The position numbers were made by a program, and so were the translations under genes. Of a stretch of DNA of 64,000 nt, positions 56,990 through 64,000 are shown in pieces (position 1 is the first letter of the stretch; every line of letters starts with the position of its first letter). The stretch is from Gautieria morchelliformis (taxonomy: Eukaryota > Basidiomycota > Agaricomycetes > Gomphales > Gomphaceae). The notes beneath the pieces are model-generated. The model ran no database searches and was not told the origin of the DNA. It saw only the letters and a list, made by a program, of their open reading frames with translations. The stretch is from NCBI GenBank assembly GCA_015179125.1, contig WHVA01000110.1, forward strand, positions 124,001 through 188,000, written 5' to 3'.

Positions 56990-59448
56990 GTGGGACCTAA
57001 TAGACACACACAGCGCCTAATGGCTTCTAATCCAACCACCACCATCATCCTCATGGATGATGACCTTCCTTGTGGAGGCGAGGAATGGATGGAACGGATC
57101 ACTGACCTAGTCAGTGGGATTCCACTAGAACTCCCACCGCTGTGCGAGATCAACCATGAGATCAATCCCATCAATCCCAACAAGCACAGGCGGTATCGAC
57201 TACGGAAGTGCCCCGAACATTTCCGAGAGGAACTGTCGGCAAAGATAGAACGATACACCACTGCAAAGTGATGGATTCCGGCAGTCGTGCAGCAGGCGGT
57301 ACCCATGCTGTGTGTGCCGAAAAAGAATGGTACATTACGGATCGTCTTCGATCTGCGCCAGCAGAATGAGAACACGGTGAAGGACGTCACGCCCTTCCCG
57401 GATCGAGATATCATCCACAGCGACATGACTCGCTGTCGGTATCGCACAAAACTCAATATATCAGAAGCATACGAAAAGATCTGGATCCATCCGGATCACA
57501 TAGCAAAGACAGCCTTTGCCACGATCCTTGGCACATTGAGGAGCCAGGTGAGACAGATGGCAGCCTGCAATGCCCCATCGACATTCCAAGGGCTGATGAC
57601 AGCCATTTTCCGCGACTGCATAGGTCGCTTCGTCCATGTATACATGGATGACATCTTCATTTTCTTGCTCTTGATACAAGAGCATGAAGAGCACCTCTAT
57701 ATTGTCTTTGACAGACTGAGGAAGAACCACCTTTTTCTGAGCAAGAAAAAGGTGGGCCTCTATTCCATCCAAATGGAGTGTCTCGGCAACATCATCGATG
57801 GCCGAGGGGTACATGCCGAGGAGGATAAGATGCAGCGCATCCGCGAGTGGCATAGGCCATGGACATTCAACGACATCCAATGTTTCCTCGGGCTAGTACA
57901 GTATCTGGTGCATTACATGTCAGATGTTAGTGCATACACTACCCCACTATCGGGCTGTGCGTGTAACAACCATCCATTCAAATGGACCCCATTACTGGAC
58001 AAATGCTGGCAAAGCATTCAGGCATTGGCCTGCAAGGCCCCGATCCTGCGTCCAATAGACGCACGGTGCCCAGAGCTGATCTGGGTGATCACCGATGGGT
58101 CAAAAGCCGGTGTCAGTGCGGTCTACGGCCAAGGCCCCGACTGGAAAACCTGTTGGCCAGCTGGCTTCTTGCCAAAGAAGTTCAGTGTTGCTTGTTATGA
58201 AACCACAAAGTATCATTTGCTTAATCCACATAAACACCATATCCGCAGCTCACACATCACACATGCGTTCACATCAGTCACCCGATCCACACCAACACGA
58301 ACCCATCCCCTCAGTCCTATTCCTACCCACAAAAGCCCACACGTTACATCACTTCGAAGGGTCATATATCAACAGTCGATGCATCAGACCGCGGATGTAT
58401 CCCCGAGCCCAAACGAATCTGATCCATGGAGTGGCACGACGGTTAGCCCACCGGTCACTCATATCCATTTTCTTTTCTCCCCATATATATTCCATATCAC
58501 TCGCTTCTGAACATACACCATATTCCATTACTCCCATTCGTTAGAATCCACATACACTCCGCAGTTACCGGTATAACAACCCCGTACCATCATCCGCACC
58601 TCCTAACGCCGGTCGTACATATCCGTCCTAGTTCGTTCCATACATCAGTTAAAAGCACGTCGAATGTATAGTACCAGCCCAGTCAAATCGTGCTCACTGA
58701 TTCGAAGCATTATATCGACACACATCATCTGTGTATATTTTTGTCTTGTTGCATACATCTCCGTATGCAAATTGTTATCCCTCATATCGACCTCTACTCG
58801 ATTCGACTTCACTTTGAAGTTTGAATCATACACCTATTCAACTTAGTATTATTGGAAACTTTTATTCTTTTCATTGCTCAGCAACACTACTGGACTCACA
58901 AGCATGAGACAATCGTGGTGCTCGAGGCTCTCATGAAATGGCAGGACAAGCTGCTGGGATGAAGGTTCACCCTTGTAACAGACCACAAAGGGCTCGAATA
59001 CTTCGAGACCCAGAAGAGCCTATCTGACCGCCAGGTCAGATTGTGGGAGTTTCTGTCACGTTTCAACTTCAACACTGTACATGTTGACAGTGTAGAGAAC
59101 AAGGTAGCAGACTGCCTGTCACGCTACTACGAGAGCGACACAAGTGATGACAATCACCCAGACCACGTCTTCATGAATGCAGACGCGCGTTTAGACCCGG
59201 ACCGTGACTATTGCCCACTGACCGATATATCAAACTGCAAACAGTGGCGATCTAAACACCTCGTGGAGAAGACAGAGGCGAGGATAATGGAATCTGCCGC
59301 ATTAAACGAGGGCTCACAAAAGCCTGCGAGCGTCGCCGCATCACATGACGACGACAACGATGATGTCAGAGTCATCGCTGCAGGTAACGACGGTGCGCCC
59401 CTGCGCCGGATCATTGAACAAGGTGTAGACCTGTCCAAGGTCTTATGA
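56990..59448 (+). pseudogene. Gyp-A copy 2 reverse transcriptase and RNase H, split by a solo LTR
   Basis: RT opens with LPPLCEINHEINPINPNKHR and YRLRKCPEHFREELSAKIER; after a frame break, VPKKNGTLRIVFDLRQQNEN, HVYMDDIFIFL (YMDD polymerase site) and GVHAEEDKMQRIREW. RNase H begins WVITDGSKAGVSAVYGQGPD and is interrupted at 58192 by the solo LTR; it resumes at 58879 with QQHYWTHKHETIVVLEALMK, a stop, then LVTDHKGLEYFETQKSL and VHVDSVENKVADCLSRYYES. RT copies the element RNA and RNase H removes the template. Frame breaks at 57270 and 58960 and the insertion make it defective. Confidence 0.88.
58193..58873 (+). mobile_element. solo LTR nested in Gyp-A RNase H
   Basis: TGTTATGAAACC..TTTTATTCTTTTCA, 681 bp, TG..CA ends, flanked by the 5-bp duplicate TTGCT (58188-58192 and 58874-58878). 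Removing it and one duplicate restores the RNase H reading around KKFS and QQHYWTHKHE. Contains a CCCCATATATATTCC TATA-like sequence near 58478. No matching LTR elsewhere in the window. Confidence 0.9.
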
Positions 59449-60909
59449 GACGCATACCATAGGGACACCATGTTCTCAAAGATCATGGAGCACCTGGACG
59501 CGCACCCCAGATTCAGAATCCGGGACGGGCTGATCTGGACAAAGAATCAGCTCAAGAGAGACATCATCGTGGTCCCCCTTTCTGTTCTTCAGGGGGGAAG
59601 GAGGCTGATCGAAATCATCATCGATTGAGCACACCAGATAGTCGGTCACTACGGCCATCTGAAGACTTTTGAACTATGTTCAAAGGTCATATTGGTGGCC
59701 AGGCATGAGCCCGGACATTGAGTCATTCTGCACATCATGCGCGAAGTTACGGATGATGAAAACTGGGCCACAACCGCCCAAAGGCCTACTACACAGCCTA
59801 CCCATTCCGGATAGGCCGTAGCAGTTGATTGGCATCGACTTCATGGGGCCCCTGCCCAAGTCTAATGACTGTGACTACCTGATGATAGTCATCGATCAAC
59901 TAATGTCACACATCCACCTCGTCCCAACAACAACGAGCATGTCAGCCAAGGGAGTAGCCTGGCTGTTTCTGAAAGAGATCGTTCGACTCCATGGGGTTCC
60001 CGACTCCATTGTCTCGAATAGAGACTCTGAAGTTCACATCAATCTTTTGGTGTGAACTACAGCGACTCATGGGGACCAAGCTCCTCATGTCAACTGCCTT
60101 CCATCCCCAAATGGATGGAGCGACCGAGTGGGCAAACCCCTCAATAGGACAGATATTGCGCGCGGTCATCAGAGACGATCAGAAGGATTGGGCATTGAAA
60201 TGGCCGATGGTTGAGGTTGCCCTCCACAGCAACGTCAGCGCGACCACAGGGTTCGCACCCTTCAAGCTGAACCACAGCTATATGCCGCGGATAGATCTCC
60301 CCATAGCCGTGGACACCCCGTTCAAAGGGGTAGCCCGGTTTGCACATCAGGCAAGATGGAGCCTGATGGCTGCACATAATGCAATCATTGAGCATCGAGT
60401 GATGCAAATGTTTCATGCAAACAAGAAACGTATGGCGAGCAACAGGTACGCGGCCAATGACCACATCTACCTCTCGACCCAAAACCTAACCCTTGACCCA
60501 AAACATAATAGTTCCGCGGTACATTGGACCATACCGTGTCATCGAGGCACATAACGATGCCTCGACAGTGACCCTTGAGCTTCCCAACGAGCTGAAAAGC
60601 CGTCGCATATCACCAGTCTTTCATTCAAGCCTTGTATGACGATACGAGGCTAACCACGATGAATTATTCCCTTCTCATGAGGCCAAGTCATTTTATGACT
60701 TTGGAGCGAATGACAACGAGGAGTGGCTTGTTGACAAGATTATCACACACCAATGGATAAACTCGACGGACCTGGAGTTCCAGGTCCGCTGGACCCTAGG
60801 CGACCTGACATGGGAACCCATCTTGTCATGCAAGGATCTTGAAGCCCTAGATGGCTATCTAGAGCTCCGGGGGGTGATCAAACCATGCGATCTCCCCAGA
60901 CACCATTAG
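59449..60909 (+). pseudogene. Gyp-A copy 2 integrase and chromodomain
   Basis: The zinc-finger region is present but broken (VGHYGHLKTFELCSK, then stops near 59720). The core shows LIGIDFMGPLPKSNDCDYLM, GVPDSIVSNRDSE and STAFHPQMDGATEWANPSIG, i.e. Asp, Asp and Glu in their expected contexts. The C-terminal part has NDHIYLSTQNLTL and a frameshift near 60500. The chromodomain (EEWLVDKIITHQW, LEFQVRWTLGDLTWEP) ends at TAG 60907-60909. It integrates the cDNA. Frame breaks at about 59630, 59820 and 60050 inactivate it. Confidence 0.85.
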
Positions 60910-61030
60910 ACGTATCTGTCATGTGCATACCACGTGACGCACTGGCCATGGCGCAGTTAAATTTTCGCCTCGGATCTTTCTGAGGGCACATCGCTTCTTG
61001 GAAGCAAACGACCATCATCTACCCACGAAG

Positions 61031-63014
61031 ATGATGCCCCCCAGAGATGGGATGGACATTGATACATCAACGTCCACGACGCGCGCAACGGCCCTGAGAC
61101 AGGGGGCCGCAGAAATCCTATGAGCTCCAGTTGACCAAGAACACTAGATGATCATAGGATGGGAAGACATTTTGGCAATCGTTCACCCAGACTATTGCGC
61201 CACGTGTGCGGACTACGCCGCGCACCTACGGGCCGCGATCGGCACCTGCAAGGTCAAACTGCGGGATGAAGACATCGGTGATGCTGTCGACGCGGCCTGG
61301 GGATGGCTCCCAAGGAGCATTGCGTGTGACGTGCGGGAGGAGCCCCTCCGGGACATCCATGATCTCAAGAAGGAGGTCAAGGACTTGGAACGCGCGATTG
61401 AAGACTGCAACGACACACTCGAAGCCAAGTGCGCCAAAATAAAAGAGCTTGAGGAGCAGCTGAGCGCAGCCCAGCTCCAGCTCAAGTTCGCCCATGCAGC
61501 CTCAAAAAGGCCATGCCATGACCCGGCCACAGACCCAGTGGCCGGGCCCTCATCATCTCACGCGACGACACCCTTGCCAGCGCGCACAACATTGGGGCTA
61601 GCGTCCCGATTATCGACTCCCACCCTGACGGCAACAACGACAGAGGGGCGGAGCGCACCATCCGATGCTGTGTATGGTGTCCCAGAGGGATGGGAGTCCG
61701 ACTCCTCCGTCTGGAAGATGTACAACCCGGAAAGGGCGCAGCGGCTGGCTGAGCAGCCAAAAAAGAAGTGCAAGAAATTGCATGGCACCCCCAACACCGT
61801 CAATGGTTTAGCCATTGTGAGGGAAAGCGCGATCGGCTCATACCTGGTGGCATCACCGTCACACACAATCAATGACCCTGCCCTACAACAGCAGGTAGCA
61901 TTGGTTGAGGCCCAGTATATCGGCCTCACATGGACCTGCCACCGCCAGTGGGGACAGTTCACCCTCCCTACCCGGGGGAGGGAGTGATCATACCACTTGG
62001 AGACCCACCAGTCTCCGAGATGGGCCTCCTACCACGACCAGTAGGAAAGGCTCAACAGCATCATACGCAATGGTACCACATCTTCCCGCTCAACGACCCA
62101 CGCTTCGTCAAGCTCATAGCACATGCAAAAGAAATGCCGCAACTCGCACGCACACGCGAGATGATCAGTGTGTTCAAGCACATCGAGTGCGAGCAACATG
62201 CTCCCAATCCCGAAAGGGATTGTCTCGTGATAGCAAGCAGTACCCCGCATGACATCGCCGCCATCCTAAGGGGTTGGATACACAACCCCGAAGGAATCGC
62301 ATCTGCCATCTGTGACAATGTGGATGGAACATTCAACCTAGACGACATGGACCTCTGGATGTGGTTGAAGGCCCTCGCGCCCCATGTTAAAGGGGTCGCG
62401 TCACCTCTCAAGTTGAGACTTCTCGACTTGTTCGGCTCAACCGACCAATGGTCGAGCTTCGTCGATGCCAGGGAATGCCTGACACCGCAGAGCACCAGGC
62501 TGCGGCTCTCCATCACGGGCCCATATCCCATGGGGGGCCAAGCTGGCCCTGACATCCCGCTCGCTGAGATTGTGTGATGGCTGACCCACTACACCGGGGT
62601 CACTCACGAACGAGCGATGTGCATTGAACAGATCGTTCAGTGCAGCATCACCGGTGCAGCATTCAGTGCCGCCGCTCAGGAGGGCCAACAAAAGGTCCTT
62701 GAAACCAGCCATGTGAGGGCCACGGTGCTGCGACAGCTCACCCACGCTCAGCTCAATCAAGAGCTGGCGCGCTTTGGCCTCCTCCCCAGGCTGAGGATCC
62801 GGCCGTCGAGGCCATGCTCCGCGAGGATGCAGGCCCCATCACCCAAGCAGAAACCACCGCCAGTGGTGAGGCTTAACCGCCTCACCCAACCACCCCCGCC
62901 GATGTGGAGGTGCCTCCGGAGGAGTCACATGCTCCACCGGCCCCGTACGACAACAATGTCATAATATCGGAAACACTAGAGGACTCCATCATGGATGACC
63001 TCTATGAGTCCTAA
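61031..63014 (+). pseudogene. Gyp-A copy 2 third ORF (ORF3), unknown function
   Basis: About 660 codons from MMPPRDGMDIDTSTS at 61031 to DSIMDDLYES, TAA at 63012-63014, ending just before the polypurine tract. Broken by stops near 61120, frame change near 61930-61985, a TGA at 62576 and a late frameshift. Content in order: MIIGWEDILAIVHPDYCATC, DIHDLKKEVKDLERAIEDCN then KIKELEEQLSAAQLQLK (a likely coiled coil of about 60 residues), a Ser/Thr/Pro-rich linker, a conserved globular-looking block (VIIPLGDPPVSEMGLLPRPV, RTREMISVFKHIECEQHAPN, IAAILRGWIHNPEGI), and a helical C-terminal part (MCIEQIVQCSITGAAFSAAA). It aligns with 2439-4356. No transmembrane helix or known domain seen. Confidence 0.65.
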
Positions 63015-63036
63015 GCGGTATCCTATAGTTGTCTAT

Positions 63037-63048
63037 AGAGGGGGAGGG
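63037..63048 (+). other. polypurine tract of Gyp-A copy 2
   Basis: AGAGGGGGAGGG directly before the 3' LTR; primer for plus-strand DNA synthesis. Copy 1 has AGAGGGAGAGGG in the same place. Confidence 0.75.
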
Positions 63049-63101
63049 TGTAAATAACCTATGTATCTACATGTACACTAGTTATTACATAACCCCAGTG
63101 G
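63049..63101 (+). repeat. Gyp-A copy 2 3' LTR, truncated
   Basis: The first 53 bases are identical to the 5' LTR at 52994-53046; homology ends at CCCCAGTGG, where LINE sequence begins. Confidence 0.88.
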
Positions 63102-64000
63102 TGTGGATTTTTTCCATGCTGTTCGGTTTCAGGCTGTAAGCATGCAGGATTCCGTGGAGGGGCGAGCGGTGCCGTTTTACGTATCTTCTGGCAGCCTTTT
63201 TTATCCTTGTGGCGAGTGGGTGGTTGTGCGGTAAGCAGGCAAGTCGCACCGCCGCCCTGTGTACTAGCTTTGAGACTAGGAGCGGGAACGGTAGGAGGTT
63301 GGCATGCGCGTCGAGCGTGTCAGTTGCCGTGGTTCTTAGGGCCCCTGTTATGTCCAGTGCTTCCTGTCTCTGTATCCATGCCAACTTATTCACTTGTCCT
63401 TTCGTTCCCTTGGCGCGTTTGGTGGCTGGTATAAGGAAAATGTCAGCTGCGTAGAGCATTCGCGGCACGGCCACTGTTAGGTAGTATGTTCTCATGTGCT
63501 TAGCTGTGGCTCCCTTCGTCGGCTTCGCTAATCTCTTGTATTGCCCGATGTATGCCTCTCCCTTCCTTAGTGCGTAGTTCGCGTGCTCCTTAAACCTCAG
63601 CTCCTGGTCGATGATTACTCCTAACAGTTTGTGCATCGCTGCCGGCTTTATTACATTCTGTCCAATTCTAATCGACGGCCTCTAGATTGGCCTGGTTTTG
63701 CCTGGTCTCGTTGGATCTTTTTCTCTGCGTCTGGTGAATCCTAGTAAACCGAACTTTTCGATGGCGAACTGGCAGTCGTGTTCGGTCGCCCAGCAGCTTG
63801 CACCCCCAGGTCTATTCATGATATCTGTGAGCTTGCCGAAAGCCTCCCCGAGCGTGGCTCCTTCTGCTATCAGTGTTGTGTCATCGACGAAGCCTACGCT
63901 ACCCTCTCCTCTTCTGTCTTTTACTACATCGATCAAATCCGCATTGTAGAATTGATATGCGATTGCCGACAGCGGGCAGCCCTGGTCCATCCCGCGCTGT
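63102..64000 (-). pseudogene. LINE reverse transcriptase fragment (runs off window end)
   Basis: From 64000 downward on the minus strand: MDQGCPLSAIAYQFYNADLI, VGFVDDTTLIAEG (the F-x-D-D polymerase site), LLGFTRRREKDPTRPGK, an in-frame TAG near 63681, then KLLGVIIDQELRFKEHANYA, and a helical thumb/connection region to about 63105. This is the central RT part missing from the LINE at 40204-43615 and is likely of the same group. The element is cut at 63102 by the Gyp-A LTR, without a LINE tail, so the junction is a rearrangement rather than a normal LINE insertion. Confidence 0.85.

Larger units (their letters stand above)
52994..63101 (+). mobile_element. Gyp-A copy 2: Ty3/gypsy chromovirus with a third ORF
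   Basis: From 5' LTR (52994-53207) through gag, protease, RT/RNase H, integrase, chromodomain and ORF3 to a truncated 3' LTR (63049-63101). It lacks a readable target duplication because the 3' LTR is cut by LINE sequence. A 681-bp solo LTR (58193-58873) is nested inside. The first 53 bases of the two LTRs are identical, yet the coding regions carry many breaks. Confidence 0.9.

Overview
The window looks like a transposon-rich, gene-poor stretch of a basidiomycete (Agaricomycete) genome. The evidence is spliceosomal introns of about 42-110 bases with GT..AG ends, at least five copies of a multi-exon membrane-protein family that I read as DUF6533 (an Agaricomycete family), an RTA1-type membrane protein, and a dense nest of Ty3/gypsy chromoviruses, Ty1/copia elements, EN-RT-RNase H LINEs and MITEs. 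No rRNA, tRNA or CRISPR was seen.

Layout. 1-5 kb: gypsy integrase fragment, DUF6533 copy A (3' part) and the inverted 3' end of a gypsy element (Gyp-A copy 1) inserted in its 3' flank. 5-9 kb: mostly anonymous, with a zinc-binding-domain relic and a 5'-truncated RTA1 gene. 9-12.1 kb: copia pol, minus strand (Cop-1). 12.1-14.4 kb: TGACTCA-rich DNA split by a 575-bp foldback MITE. 15-23 kb: DUF6533 copy B, a 1.4-kb segmental duplication and a GC-rich block bounded by inverted repeats. 23.8-24.5 kb: 242-bp tandem repeat. 24.9-28.3 kb: DUF6533 copy C, with a second foldback MITE in an exon. 28.3-37.2 kb: a gypsy element (Gyp-B) with 5-bp target duplication, holding an intact antisense two-exon gene and a nested solo LTR. 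37.2-40 kb: DUF6533 copy D, with a TA-flanked MITE in an intron. 40.2-46 kb: LINE 5' half cut by a copia LTR-gag. 46.3-48.4 kb: DUF6533 copy E. 49.3-53 kb: LINE and copia fragments. 53-63.1 kb: a nearly complete gypsy (Gyp-A copy 2) with a third ORF after pol and a nested solo LTR. 63.1-64 kb: LINE RT fragment, minus strand.

Almost all transposon ORFs carry stops or frameshifts; several look like CpG to TpG/CpA decay. The DUF6533 copies share not only exons but about 1.4 kb of 5' flank and 0.5-0.6 kb of 3' flank, so they read as an old dispersed gene cluster into which the other elements inserted. Because the copies act as empty-site controls, exact insertion points and target duplications can be read for several elements.

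The most unusual signals are (i) a roughly 650-codon third ORF, conserved at protein level in two diverged copies of Gyp-A, between the chromodomain and the 3' LTR, and (ii) an intact antisense gene with a Cys6 zinc-cluster-like motif inside the otherwise decayed Gyp-B.
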